From: Sorghum bicolor
Taxonomy: Eukaryota; Streptophyta; Magnoliopsida; Poales; Poaceae
DNA length: 64,000 bases
Assembly (NCBI RefSeq): GCF_000003195.3
Contig: NC_012876.2
Coordinates: 2,429,935-2,493,934 of the forward strand
Direction of reading: 5' to 3'
The translations under genes and the position numbers were made by a program. The notes below the pieces were generated by a model that saw nothing but the letters and a program-made list of their open reading frames with translations, was not told where the DNA came from and ran no database searches. This document shows, in pieces, positions 36,867-49,851 of this stretch; position 1 is the first letter of the stretch, and each line of letters opens with the position of its first letter.

Positions 36867-37212
36867 ACTAGGAGGATTCCCCACGCGTTGTTGTGGGTAT
36901 GAAGAAGAAATATAAATAGGTTATAATGTTAATCAATAAGAATCGGGAGATGTATATCTATGATGTTGGTAATATAGTAATATATGTTCATAAATGATGT
37001 AGTTTGCTAATGTGAATAGTTTGAATAAAAATATAATATCATGTTGTAGTTAGATGTATTAGTGGATGTGATGTGGACACTTTGCATGGTGAGATAGTTG
37101 AATGTGTTATGTGTTAGTGGAATGTTCTAGCTAGTGGATGCTGATGTGGACACTTTGTATGGCAAGAGAAATAGTTAGTGGGGTTTATCTTTATAAGAGA
37201 TATATAGATAGA
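36867..37212 (-). mobile_element. Non-autonomous Helitron, 346 bp
   Basis: Read on the minus strand it starts TCTATCTATATATCTC after A and ends in a GC-rich hairpin (CCCACAACAACGCGTGGGG), a short spacer and CTAGT, followed by T. A TC start, a hairpin before CTRRT and insertion between A and T are the Helitron hallmarks. It shares ends and a GATGTGGACAC block with 56166-56565. Confidence 0.75.
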
Positions 37213-37559
37213 TAACCTACAATGGATATGCTTATTTTCTTTTGTCAAAAACCATATCATTTCAGCATATCCTTTAAGGACCAATAGGCACCTGCCTAAT
37301 AGGAATAATAGTTTCGAGTCCTTATTAGTTCTAGAAGTTGAGTTAACACCTATTGGGTTACGTTGTTATGGTAAGTTGATGACACACCACTCAAAAGGAC
37401 TAATAAACATGTGTAGAGCAATTTGTAGCAAAATGTGGCTATAAGTCACACTCAATGCGGTTGGGATGACCCTGTCAAAATTTCCTTCTTTAGTCATTGT
37501 CGATCTTAGTACGATATTTGCGCCAGAATGAGTGCAATGAACCCGTCACATTGATGGAG
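37213..37559. other. Intergenic, no gene seen
   Basis: About 350 bp without a coding signal or clear element ends. Confidence 0.4.
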
Positions 37560-37956
37560 TTCAGGTCTTCAGGATACTTAAGCCCAACGCCCCAACCACT
37601 GTTTTATTAGTTCTGATACTTGCTTTGTGAAAGGACAGTCCTTGCAAAGATGAGTTGGAGTCTCCGGTTTTACCCCACATAATTTGCAGATTGGATCGTG
37701 TTGCCAATTTCGTTTGTTTAAGTTGTTGGCGGTGAGGAATTTTTATGTAGTAGTGTAAAGCGGTATTTGGGCTCAGCTTTGGCTTTCCGTTTTGGCGCGA
37801 TTTTTTTTTTTTTTGGCTGAATGTAGGCGCTCTGAGCTGTGTATTCTTCGTGTTCCGTCCATCGCCACGTGATTTTGTCTTCAGTGTTGGGAGTTAAACT
37901 GATCTCGCTAATAATAGCCTCCCAAAGCCTGACGTACTCAACCACCTCTTGTTGTG
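37560..37956 (-). mobile_element. Fragment of a third LINE (zf-RVT region)
   Basis: The minus strand reads LWEAIISEISLTPNTEDKITW and EYTAQSAYI (37830-37950), then, after an A-rich interruption (T-run at 37800-37814), ICKLCGVKPETPTHLCKDCP (near 37640-37700). This is the zinc-binding end of a LINE ORF2 distinct from the two other copies. It stops where the second LINE's poly-A begins. Confidence 0.6.
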
Positions 37957-40108
37957 ATTTTTTCGAGAACATGCATTGGCACGTGTTTCATTAAGCAAAA
38001 AGTTCAGAGCTGACAAAAGGTAATCCCCATATTACCAGACACACACTCACACAAGGAAAGAGACAGCGAAGAAGACAAAACCAAATAGGAGAAAAAAACC
38101 AAAGCACTACAAAAGCACCACACAGATCAACCAGAGCGCCGAGCGTCGAGAACCCCCAGCGGTCTGTACCCTGCCGCGATGCAGAGAGCAGCCTCCTCCA
38201 AGATGAGTTGGGCAAGTTGCAGCGGTTGCCGGTTGGTTGTATCGAATATCCGTCTGTTCCTCTCCTTCCACAAATTCCAGCCAACCAGAAAGAATAAGGA
38301 GTCAAAACCGCGCCTCAGCTCCTTTGGAAGAAGCTTACGCGACGTTGTCCACCAAACCATAATCCGTTCCTCCTGCGCCGGGACTAGCCTAAGCAGGTGG
38401 AACGCCCTGAGACAGACAGTCCAAACCTCCCTGCTGAAGACACATCCCAAGATAATGTGATCTAGAGTTTCGGCTCACTGATCGCATATGATGCATGAAT
38501 TTTGATCCTGCAGCCCATGTCGCCACCGCCTGTCTGCGGTCCAGCATTTACCGTGAAGGGCAAGCCAGAAGAAGAACTTAACGCGAGGTGGCGCCGAAGT
38601 TTTCCAGATCAACGCCGCCCCCAACGGCTTAGAGCAGCCAAAAAACATCGCACCGTAGGCGGACGCCGTCGTGTAGCGCTGGCTGGACGTCAGGTTCCAG
38701 GAAAAGGTGTCTGGCGTCTCGGGCGTCAAATAAACCTGTTCAACTGCCCTGCATAGCTGTACAAATTCAGCAACCAATCTCAACGAGCGTGGCCCAGTGA
38801 TATGGCGCACCCAAGCAAAGTCCTGAAGCGCCTCAGCCACCGTCGTCCCCCAGTGGCGTTTAGGAACCGCCGCGAACACTGTAGGCGCAAGTTGACACAC
38901 CCCGGAGCCTTGCAGCCAGCAATTGACCCAAAAGAAGGTGGATTCGCCACTTGCAACGGTCGATGTCGTCATGACTTTAAACAGGTCCAGCACTGCCTTC
39001 TCCCCCTGTTCTGGCAACGGTGCCCAGGAACGTGCTTGGCCCACCCTGCGCAGCCAGGGCCAGCGCACTCTTAGGGCAGTCCTTGCTCTCCTCAGGTCAG
39101 CCACTCCAAGGCCGCCCAACTCTCGCGGCCGACAGCAAACAAGGCAAGCCACTTTGCATTTTCCACCTGAAACTGACGCAGCCCCAACCCAAATGAAGCC
39201 TCAGCGAAGCTTATCAATACAATCAATCGCCCAGGGAGAAAGACAGAGAGCGATGGACATGTGCACGGGGATTGCAAACAGGGTGTTCTGAACCAAAGTC
39301 GTCCTACCGGCTTCATTTAGCAAATTTACTTTCCAAAGTGGCAGTCTGGCAACCAACGCGTCAATGAGTGGCTGCTGTCTCAGCTTGAAAATAGAGAGAG
39401 GGATGCCCAAGTAGCGACTGGGAAGTCCTCAACCCTGCAGTCTAGAATCTGACGTACCAAAGCAATGTTTGCTTCAGAGCAGTGCAGGGGCGTCGCGACA
39501 CTCTTGTCCAGGTTGGCAAAAAGACCCGAGGCAGCACCAAAGATCCGGAGACAGGACTTCAAGGCGTGCAGGTCCTGGTCCAAGGGTGCTAAGAACATGA
39601 CCAAATCATCAGCATACAAGTTGACTCGCTGTACCTGACCAGCCAGCCCAAGCTTCGCCAACATGCCAACAGAATCCAGCCAAGACAGTACATGATTGAA
39701 GACCTCCATAGCGAGCACGAAGAGCATTGGAGAAAGTGGATCCCCCTGTCGTAACCCCCTAGCATGGCAGATTCTTCTACCTGGCACACCATTAGTGATC
39801 ACCTTCGTGCTTGCTATGCAAAGGATAGCCGAAATCCAGTTTCGCCACCGTCTACCGCACCCCATATGTTCCAGAACCTTAAGCAAGAAAGTCCAGGAAA
39901 CGAAGTTGAAGGCTTTAGCAATGTCAATTTTCGCACAATGCTAGGGATTTTCCTCGCGTGCAGAACCTTGCAGGAAAGGCGTACCGTCCTAAAATTATCT
40001 TGTATGCAGCTACCCTTAATAAAGGTGTCAGGCCATTTGTTCCCATCCGATGTTTTGAGCAACGTGATGGATTCTGCTCGGAGCCGCCCCTTGTACCCAC
40101 CTAATTTT
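37957..40108 (-). mobile_element. 5'-truncated L1-type LINE with decayed ORF2
   Basis: The minus strand carries the second half of a LINE ORF2 and a 3' UTR ending TTAATGAAACACGTG...CGAAAAAA (T-run at 37963-37968). Reverse-transcriptase motifs are IDIAKAFNFVSW, GLRQGDPLSPMLF and LYADDLVMF. The zf-RVT part has DHIILGCVFSREVW and FLVGWNLWKERNRRIFD. Frame changes occur near 39.9 and 39.4 kb, with in-frame TGA stops at 39201-39203 and 38475-38477; the final stop is at 38127. The endonuclease half is missing. It belongs to a different L1 lineage from the copy at 29.5-36.3 kb. Confidence 0.8.
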
Positions 40109-40608
40109 TTTTAGCCACTTGGAAAACTTATTGATTTATCAATTAATTACTTTTTGAGCTGAGGCTCTAAGCATACATATCTTGACCAAACACACACACG
40201 ACGACAGTGAAGGCTGTTGTGCTCTCCACATCCAATTGAAAGTTGAAAGCGATACAGTACCATATATATTATTTCTCTCTTGTGGAATGTGACTTGCAAA
40301 TAGTTTGGCATGCAAGATGCAATGGACAGAGCCGATTGAGACGCGCGGTGGACCCTGTTTGGTAGAAAATCCATGTGCTAGCTGCTGGCGCTCACCAGAG
40401 ATTCAGAGGAACGTGTCAAACTGGCCGGCCGGCCTTGAATTATTGGGGAGAGCACAGCACAGCCACAGGAGCGGATCAACGACTGCGCAAGCTAGGAAGA
40501 GTCAACTCAACTGATCAGCCACACGGGCCTTCGTGTTTGTGTATATACTGGGGCCGGGTTCCTCTTCCTTCTAATCGGCTTATTATCGCCCATGGAGGTG
40601 ATGAGGTG
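40109..40608. promoter_or_regulatory. Upstream region of the NLR gene
   Basis: Between the truncated LINE and the NLR start codon. It should hold the promoter and 5' UTR; GTGTATATACTGGGGCC at 40537-40553 is a weak TATA-like candidate about 65 bp before the start. Confidence 0.3.
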
Positions 40609-43600
40609 ATGTACGTAATGGCGACCACCGCTTCGAAGGCCATCATGGGCGTCCTCGCTGAGAAGCTCAAAGCTCTTCTTGGCCGAGAGTATGATCTCCA
40701 GGTTGGCGTGCATGACGACGTCAAGTCTCTCCAGTCCGAGCTGGAGTTCATGCATGCCTTCCTCCAGGACTACGACTACGCGAGCTACCGCCACTACCTG
40801 CAGCAGACCACCACCAGTGCCCAAGACAAGGTGTGGGTGAGGAAGGTGCGGGAGCTTGCGTACCATGTCGAGGATGCCATCGACGACTTCACATGTCGTG
40901 TTGGCCCAGCTCCGAAAGAGATCCCAGACATGGTCAAGCACTTCGTGTACACGCTCATGGCTCGCCACCAGATCGCCAAGCAGCTACGCCGCCTCCGACT
41001 TGAGGCGCAGGAGTTGAGCGAGCAGCGCGCGAGGTATCCGCCATTGGGCACTCCTCCAAGCTCCACTACTACCGTGCAATTGCAATGGCAGTTGCCGCCC
41101 CCGCCCGATGAGACGACGTCGACCAACCTGCTGGTGGGAATCGACGGACCACGGGATGAGTTCATTGCCAACCTTACAAGTGCTGCAAGAAAGCATGGAT
41201 CTGGTCGCCGCCGTGTTGCTTCCATGGTTGGAATTGCTGGCGTTGGCAAGACAACCCTGGCCAAGGCTGTGTACCACAGCCTCGAGGACTCGTTTCAGTG
41301 CCGAGCGTTCGTCACTGTGTCAAGGAAACCAGACCCTAGAAGGGTTCTCAAGGACATCCTGCAGCAGGTCATGATTACCACTGGGAGTGGGAGTTCCCCA
41401 GCCATAGCTAGTATGGAGACATGGGAGGACAGCCAGTTCGTGGACAGGCTCAGAGACAACCTCAAGGACAAGAGGTTTGATTCTGGTTCACCACCTAGCC
41501 TAGCTGTACCTATTCTCTTCTTTTATGATCGAGTTTCAGTTGATGTGTAGGGACTAGAGACGCTCTGCAATTCCCTTAGTTAATTGGCCTAATTCGTTGG
41601 ATTACTGAAACATCGATTGTCTGGGAAGGTTCAGTTCAGATTATTGCTTGAACAACAGCAGGGAGTTACAGCTGGATATGATATATGAAATAATCGGACT
41701 AAGTTACAAGCAAATCCTGCTGCATCCTCTACAAAATGCTTCTAACCAAAAATTAATTTACTACTTCTTATAAGCTGTGGCGTTTGCTACAAGCAAGCTT
41801 GCCGCTGAATGCATATGAAGATTTAGTACTTCATGCTATTTGTAGGATTAGTAACTTAAAAGAGTTAATCTGTAAGCATTTCGGTTGATTTTTTTTTTTT
41901 TAGAATAAGGAATGTAACATTCAGGCCTCCGCCTCCAACGTTCATAAGTGAATGAGTTTTATAGCCGCTTACAGTATAACCCATAGCACTTAGACTACGC
42001 TCCACCAATTGATTTTTTATTGATGTTTGTGTTGCAATGTTCCTATTTGTTTTTTTTACAACAATGTTCCTATTTGTTGAACAATTCGATTCATCCGCAC
42101 ATGGATATCCTTAATATGTTATACTTCGATTTATAGTTAGTCAAATATATGATTTCTTTCCTTTTTGCTCATCTAACCTCTGTTACGATGGGATGCAATT
42201 ATAGGTACTTGATCATCGTTGACGACCTATGGGAAATACCAGCATGGGACCGTATTAGCCGCGCTCTCCCTGACAACTCTCTTGATAGCATGATTATCAC
42301 AACTACTAGAAACGAGTCTGTTGCCAAAGCATGCTGTTCACGGCATCATCCTGGTCATTTCGTGTATAAGGTAGCATCTCTGAAGCACCTTGACTCAAGG
42401 ACATTGTTTCTTCGTCGAACTTTTGGCTCCGAAGATAATTTCCCTCATGATTTGGAAGAATTGTCAACGAAAATCCTGAAAAAATGTGCTGGTTTGCCAC
42501 TGGTCATAGTCTGCATATCGAGCATTTTGGCTACTAAAGGGAAAGAAGCAACAGAATGGGAGAAAGTGTACGACTCCTTAGGATCTGGAAGCAATGATGG
42601 TCTCTCTTGGTTGTGGCAAGCATTTGAGGTTAGTTATGATGATCTTCCTCAACATCTCAAGGTCTGCCTACTGTATCTTAGTGCATTTCGAGAGGACTAC
42701 GCAATTAGAAGGGATCGATTAACACGCCGATGGATTACAGAAGGATTTGTAGATGAAAAACCTGGTATGAGCATGCAGGAAGTAGCCGATAACAACTTCA
42801 CTGAACTAATTGGCAGGAACATGATCCAGGCAGTGGACGTTGATTGTTTTGGTGAAATTCATGCATGCAAAATTCATGATGTGATGTTTGATCTCATCAC
42901 CAAGAAGTCATCTGAAGAGAACTTTGTTACATTCATACATGGTAAATCCACATCCACGCAGCGACAATTTGTCCGTCGGTTATCTCTAGACTATGGCACC
43001 ACAACAGATGATTTAGACTTGACAAATTTCAATGTGACTCATGTTCGATCATTGACAATTTATGGGAACATTAATAAACTTGATTCTGTTCCACTTGGTA
43101 GATACCTAAGGATGTTGGATTTTGAATGCTGTGAAGGTGTGAACAGTAGACACCTGAAGGACATTGGTGAGTTAATCCTTCTGAAGTACTTGAGTCTTAA
43201 GAGTACATGGATCAGTGAGCTGCCCCGGCAAATTGGTGATTTAAAATGTCTAGAGACCCTGGATTTGACGCAAACAAACATAAGAGAGCTGCCAGTGGAA
43301 GTTGCCCGGTTGCAGAGGCTGGTACATTTGCTTGCTGGTGGTGCAGAGCTACCACAAGGTATTGGAAACATGAGACCTCTACAGATATTATGCATTAGGG
43401 TAGCCTGTAAGAGGTCTAAGGAAGCTGTGAAGGAGTTACTTAGATTAACCAATTTGAGGAAACTAGACATGACCTATGTGCACCTGAAAGGGAAAGAGGG
43501 AAGAAAGTACGAAGATGAGTGTGTGAATACTTTGTCTTTGATAATGAGTGAACTCTTCAAGTGCAAGCTCCAATCACTGCATTTGAATTTATTGGGAAAT

Positions 43601-44140
43601 TATTCTATTAGTTCATTCCTACGAATCTATCTCACTCCATCTTTAATCACTTCACCACCTGATCATCTTCAAAATCTGAGAATAATAGGAGACTACGGTT
43701 TCCCTTACGTGCCAAGGTGGATTGGATTACTCAGTAAGCTCACTGATCTGGAACTAACTGTCAGAACTATGTTGGAGAAAGATGTAGAAATAGTTGCAAA
43801 ATTAGACAGGCTTGTCCGATTCCGACTCACGGTGAAAGAGCCATCTACAACTACAAAAGGCATCATCGTTCTGGAATCCGGATTTCCTTGTCTCAAGGAG
43901 CTATTTATCAGTTGTAGGATCATGCCGGTGTCCTTCAATCAAGGTGCCATGCCCAAACTTGAGAAGTTTGTGTTACAGTTCCATGCTTACCAAGGAGATT
44001 CAAAACGTACTTGCCCAAGCATTGAGCATCTCAAATCTCTTATTAAGGGATTCCAATTCAGAATAGTAGTTGGCAAGGGTCTCAGTCATCGTGAAGTCAA
44101 AGATTTAAAAAATACCTTCAAGAGTGCTATTTTCATATAG
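40609..44140 (+). CDS. CC-NB-LRR disease-resistance-type protein (2 exons)
   Basis: Exons 40609-41474 and 42205-44140 join in phase (AG/G) for 933 residues. The ATG at 40618 is an equally good start. Domains: Rx-type coiled coil (residues ~1-180, VEDAIDDF being the EDVID-type motif), NB-ARC with P-loop GIAGVGKTT (~208-216), kinase-2 YLIIVDDLW (~290), RNBS-B IITTTRNESVA, GLPL (~384) and RNBS-D CLLYLSAF. In the MHD position it reads IHD (~511). LRRs cover ~545-933. The 730 bp intron splits the NB-ARC between P-loop and kinase-2. Such proteins are intracellular immune receptors that bind ATP/ADP and sense pathogen effectors. The reading frame is intact; the ligand is unknown. Not in a visible NLR cluster except for the fragment at 36388. 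Confidence 0.9.
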
Positions 44141-44956
44141 CCCCCCTGCAGAGTGGAGTACTGGAGTAGCGGCAGTAAACATGGATGGGTAAAAATAAAT
44201 AGCAACAAGTAAGAAAACATCACATTCCTTGTATTGTATCAACTGAATTAGCTTGTATCCTGTAACATGATATCCTACTTTCTTTCTTGAATAAAAGTTA
44301 TGTCGGCATGTTCTGTGAATTTTGGTACCTAAGTTCCTACCGGTAAATGTATATATCCTTAATTCTAGAGATAGAGATATAGACATGAGAGTAACTACAC
44401 GCGCGTGTAGAAAAACGCATCATATATTGTCACACCCTGGTTTTTAAAAGAAGACTAGAGTCGTCATATGTGTCCAGGAAGTCCACACATATAACAAAAG
44501 AATAGAAATATCAGAAACAATGTTATATATAGCGGAAAACATATTTGTAATAACACTTACAACTATCATAGTACGCGGAAACAGTAGCTAAACTTCTTAG
44601 GCTCCATGGCTGACGGGGGGCTCCGTACGCCAAGCACTTCTGACAAGCTTCTAGAAACTCCATGACATCTTTGTCCGTCTTCTGAGGTGTGGGGAAAATA
44701 GTAAGAGTGAGTTCATGTCGAACTCAACAAGTATAGGCGGAAAATATAATGACATGCAAGACTTAATCAAAGGAAAAAAGCTGACACTGTTTAACTGCAG
44801 GTGAGCTTTTTAAGTTGACAAACTTTTATTATAATCTCTTTTATTTAAACAACCTATTACTAAATATGAGTAAAGCATCCCAATCCGTAATAGATGAAAG
44901 TAAATTAACAATATTATTAGTCACCATTATAATTATTATTATTAAGATCTCAGATT

Positions 44957-45065
44957 TAGCAACCTCGGATAGTAACTCGGGGTAGCAACCCATTAAGATT
45001 ATGGGATAGCAATCCCAATTAAAAACACAGGATAACAATCCTGCCAACACGGAATAGTCATTCCG
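44957..45065 (+). repeat. Array of micro-hairpins with a shared TAGCAA-type loop
   Basis: Three perfect 5 bp stem / 6 nt loop hairpins follow each other: TGGGA-TAGCAA-TCCCA (45002-45017), CAGGA-TAACAA-TCCTG (45028-45043) and CGGAA-TAGTCA-TTCCG (45050-45065). Before them lie GGG-TAGCAA-CCC (44980-44991) and two decayed relatives with loops at 44957 (TAGCAA) and 44970 (TAGTAA). Stems differ but stay paired while the loop motif recurs. Confidence 0.7.
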
Positions 45066-45710
45066 CCAAAGCACCAACCTAAAAAGCAAAGAAAGCCGAG
45101 GATGGTGGTTGCGTGAGAGCTGACCTTGATGGAAAGGACGGCTAGGGTTTCCATATTGGTGCATGGGAACGAAGAGCAGACATGATGGGCACCAACCTAG
45201 GTCTGTGTCGTCGTCGGTGCCACCACCACACTGGCCATGGCACTAGGAGCCGCCACCACCAAAGCCACCGCCCTAGGGGCCGTCGCTGCCAGGGCCAATG
45301 CGGCTGTCTGGGCCAATGCGCCACCCACGCCGAGGTTGGCTAACCCGAGCTAAAAACCACGAGCGTAGACATCGGCGAGTGCCGGGAGAGGGAAGCTGCG
45401 AGAGGGAGAGGGAGAGGGTGATAGGAGCGAGAGGGAGAGACTGAGAGAGGAAGGGGCGATGGGAGCAAGAAGCGGAGGAGTCAAGAGAAATAATGAAGAA
45501 AGGTTGGACTGAAAGAGACGGGATTTTTGGCCACCACACGATCCCTTTTTTTTTGCTGGCCGGGACGCCGTACAGGACACGGGGGCACGCCAGCCTCCTG
45601 CCGAGCTTAGGCGTCTTAATAAGAGTAAATTTACGGTTTATCTTTCTTTTCCTATTTTTTTTCTCTGCTCGTTACATTTTTTTTACTATAAGTATTAATA
45701 CTTTTTAATA

Positions 45711-45940
45711 CTACTTCCGTTTGTGTTTATTTGTCACCAAACTTTCACTGTAGCAATTTTGACGATATTCTTTTTTCTAAAAAAGATTTTTAGATACATC
45801 AAGTTTTCACATATATAGTTCTTTATTGAACATTCATTAGTGTTATATATATTGAAGTATCTAAGATATTTTAGAAGAAAAAAAAGATGATCAAATTTGC
45901 TATAGTAAAAGGTTGGTGACAAGTAAACACAAACGGAGGA
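45711..45940. mobile_element. Stowaway MITE
   Basis: Ends CTACTTCCGTTTGTGTTTAT and ATAAACACAAACGGAGG-like (GTAAACACAAACGGAGGA) are inverted repeats, preceded by TA. About 230 bp. Confidence 0.65.
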
Positions 45941-46617
45941 AAATATATATTTAGTTAAAGTTATTTCTTGGAAAACAAGAACAACAGACGGAGGGAGTAC
46001 TTCCCGTTCACATGTTTGGTTTCTCGAGAAATCAAACTTTTTAAAATTTGACCAAATATATATATAAATAGGAAGTACACTAATATTTATCATATGTAAT
46101 ATATATTATTAGGTTGAGCATAAAATATATACTTTCATAATATATTTATTTACATATATAAATACTGATATTATTTAATATATTTCTAGTTAAACTTTAA
46201 AAAAATTGATTTTTTGGAAAGGCTGCATTTACTTATGGACGAAGAAAGTATGCTAGTTGGTGACACTGACACCTGCATTATCATCGTGGATTCCAAGGAT
46301 ATGCATAGCGATGCAGCTAACACATACCCCAGTCTTATTCAATTTCTTTTACAAATTATAAAATAAATAAATCATTACTAAATAATAATAAATTAAGTCA
46401 TAACAAAATAATCAATATTTATATAAATTTTTTAAATAAGACAATTGACACGAGATCCAAAACATCACTTTCAAGGGGTAGGAGTAGCATTGAGCTCCAG
46501 AAAAAATGCAGAAACTATATATAATAAATATACATCCCAAAATAAGTATCACTTTTAGGATTCTTGAAAGAGATGAATGTTATTTAAAAGTTACATATTT
46601 ACTCATCACAAGCTATT

Positions 46618-47744
46618 TCATCTAATAATTGCATTTTGGGCAACAATATCATCGACCGACTTGTCAGATTGGTTAGTACAGCTATAATGCAGCTCAATCT
46701 TCAGCAACTCAGACTCCAAATAAACAATTTGTAATTCCTTCTCCATAGCCTTATTGCGTAAACCTTGGAGCTTTGCCTGCAATGAAAGCTACAAAATAAT
46801 AAGCATCATTGGATTATTTGCAGATTATATTTTTATAATAAATTAACTTAGAGACATAAATGTTAATAATATTTACTATATACTCGATCAAACTTTAACT
46901 TTTTTGATCGGGACATATCCCATAATTGTATTCTTTTATGGACGGAGAGAGTATCTAGATATAACAGATTAACAATATATCTAGATACTTAGAAAAATTG
47001 ATGTGCCAAACAAGTTAGAGCGACTTATAATTTGTAATGAAGGGAGTAATTCATACACAGTTATGTCAGATCAACTGGGAAACAAAACCACACATATCTT
47101 GTTAGTCTGAAATAGATATTTGTAAAAATAGTTTAGCTATATATGGTACTGACTACGTCTTCTTAGTGAAACATATACTCTGAAATACATATTTTTAGAA
47201 TAAAATTATAAATTGTTAAAAAAAAGCATCATGATTTAGTCCTTAATTAAGGTAGCAGAAAGTAAGGAACAGAAATTACTGGAAATCCCATCTCATGTTT
47301 GTACCAAAATAAAAAATGAGAGCCTAGGAGTAATAGGCTAACTAACATTATAATAAAGGTAGTAAGAAAGAATAAAAAATACACGGAAGAACTACTGGTC
47401 TTCTAAGGATAAAAATAGGTAGCTGTAATATATCAGTGTATATTTGCGGTGGAATTCTTAGAAAACTACATGTTTTAGCTGCAAACACCAGAGTAAATTT
47501 GGTAGAAATAGTAACATAAGTTTTATTAATTGAATTAAATTCAAAACTGTAGTATTCCATATATATTACATGAATTTGGAATCCAAATAAATTTCCAATA
47601 AACTGCATGCGGACATTGTGCTCAAATGCAATCCATTTGCATCCAGGGCAGAATGAAACTGAATGACTATTCCCTTGTTACCTCTTCTGACACGCTCTCT
47701 GTGTTATACTTGTCATTCCAGTACTGAGTGCATATTTCGTAGTG
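46618..47744 (-). CDS. Two possible orphan exons of an unknown gene
   Basis: Exon candidate 47744-47682 (21 codons; HYEICTQYWNDKYN) is bounded by TGTAGCAG and GTAACA. Candidate 46776-46618 (52 codons plus TGA; KLQGLRNKAMEKELQIVYL then ESELLKIELHYS) follows ATTGCAG. Both are phase 0 and join cleanly. The second is a charged, coiled-coil-like helix. I do not recognise the protein and found no upstream coding exon. A CT-rich leader near 49.7-49.95 kb could be its 5' UTR. It may equally be the remnant of a captured gene. Confidence 0.3.
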
Positions 47745-49680
47745 CTGCTACACACTTAGTACGTGGACAATACCATAATAGATTTAGTGTGCATGAGTGA
47801 GAACATGAGTCATGTGTGTGACAGAGAGCACTTACTAGGCAGAGTCATTGACAATCTTATCATATGCAATCCTGAACTTTTTGAATATGATCTAATATAT
47901 CATATTGCTGTATTGAAAATTCATTTATCAGAATTGTCATATTGAGAATTGAATTGGAATATTGAACCAGCTGATTACCAAAAAGCAATATTGAACCAGC
48001 TGATTGAACCAGCAGGTTGTCATTTATCAGACATGTACAACCTAAAAGCAATATTGAACCAGCTGATTACCAAAAAGTAATATCAGGAAAAAGGTAACTA
48101 ATATATTAAAAGATTCAAAGAAAAATATAAAATTCATGCTGAATAACTATTTTCAATAAAAAAACAGGCTTATGCAGCAGTATAATCTGGTTGCAACAAA
48201 TGCAGCAGGTCTACACTACAACTTAGAGGAGCTAATGTACTGTTAAAAAGTGCCACTTTAAATCAGCTACAAATCTGAACATTTGTGCAGTATAACAATT
48301 TCATAAAGATATATAGATCTTAAATATGCATATTACCTCAAAGAAATATCATTTTGAAGATAACAATACTGATAGACCTATGTCACCAATAATAATTGAA
48401 AATACCACGCAGGATAATTGATAAATAAACTCATTAGATCTAAAATAAACAGTTCTGCAATACAAAAATAGCATTCATATTGAACAAAATAAGCACATCT
48501 GCAACCTACAATTTTTTTTATATCTGCAAAAGTGGTAGTATAAAATGAATGTTGGCAATTAATAGATGGCTCAAGAAAAACTTTTAAAAAAACTATCTGA
48601 TACTAAATATGTGAACTCCTGATACGAGTAAAAGATACTAACACACTAGACCTACACCACCCAAAAATGGGAACTCACGCAGACAGTAGACTTGAAGCAG
48701 GATACAGAACTAACATCTAAGAAATATAATGTTGTTGTTTGAATTTAGATTTCTAACGACAATTAGTAGACCCCAGTCTAGAAAGATGTTGTATTTCATA
48801 TAACATAAACATGACAAGTCAGATGAATAAAAAGAATGCAAAATGACAGTGCATGGGAGGTTGAGAAGAAATAGATTGCTACTGAAAAGTGAGTAGACCT
48901 AGGGATAATAATACGATTTTGGAACTAATATTAATGTCAATAATTCCTGCACGGACACCACCATTAGGACACCATTTTCAGTACAAAAGTGCGGATCTGA
49001 CATGTGAGTCAATAAACATATATATATTAAACATGAGATGCATAAGAAATGAGACTGAATTTATTTCCTAATTTCCTACACAGGAATTTTAACAAGAAAA
49101 CAATAAGCAATGTCAAACTATATTTACTAATTAGTGTTTTTTCGACTGACAAAGAAGCTAAATGGATGAAATTATGTGGAAAGTATACTAAGTTAAGGAT
49201 ACATGCTGTTAAAGCACACACACAAGTTCTGCATTGCCAGGAAGAAATATGAAATATTACTGATGGTAAAAACCATATTCACTCACGGTAAAAACTGCAG
49301 TGTTTGAACTACATACACAGATTTATGTCCTCTGAAGTGCAAGGACTATCCAGACGAAAAGAATAGTGAAAAAAACAAACAAGAATCAGTTCTGAATAAA
49401 AAAGCGAGGAAGCAAGAACTCAATAGGAAAAACCACCGACCACCGGATGCAGATCCAAACGAACCCAGGCAGCAGCATGCAGATCCAGTCCACCACGAAT
49501 CGACCCAGTGTGAATCGAACAAGAAAATTAAAGGAGCAGCATATATTATGTTAGAATGTTGAAAAAAACCATGACCGAGCTAGAAGTGCATCTATTTAGT
49601 GACTTAGAAAAGAAAAGAATAATCTAGGGGAGATGAAGGAGCACAAAACTGTCGACCAAAATTCTGAAGAAAAAGAACAA
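47745..49680. other. No coding gene seen; local triplication near 48.0 kb
   Basis: AT-rich DNA. AATATTGAACCAGCTGATTA is present at about 47958 and 48050, with a partial third copy at about 47987, a small local repeat. Bases 49430-49510 are GC-richer and may be a non-coding exon on the minus strand. Confidence 0.4.
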
Positions 49681-49689
49681 AATCATGTA

Positions 49690-49819
49690 GAGAGAGTGAG
49701 AGTGAGAGTGAGAGTGAGACGAGTGTCGGATTCGGATCTGAAAGAGAGAGAGCGAGAGAGGGACAGTGAGAGAGACGGAGAGAGAGGGACGATGGGAGAG
49801 AGACACCGAGAGCTCTGTA

Positions 49820-49851
<32 letters not shown>

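Larger units (their letters stand above)
44141..46617. other. Intergenic, repeat-rich
   Basis: The start holds the NLR 3' UTR. From about 44427 (TGTCACACCCTGG) to about 45560 the DNA looks like an uncharacterised repeat, with a GC-rich part (45130-45350) and a GA-rich part (45380-45440). It contains the micro-hairpin array at 44957-45065. Beyond 45600 it is AT-rich with Stowaway-type ends. No gene seen. Confidence 0.4.

Noticed and set aside
44427..45560. LTR retrotransposon (TGTCACACCC start)
   Set aside because: Only one possible terminus was seen; no second LTR, primer-binding site or pol motif, so it is reported only as repeat-rich.
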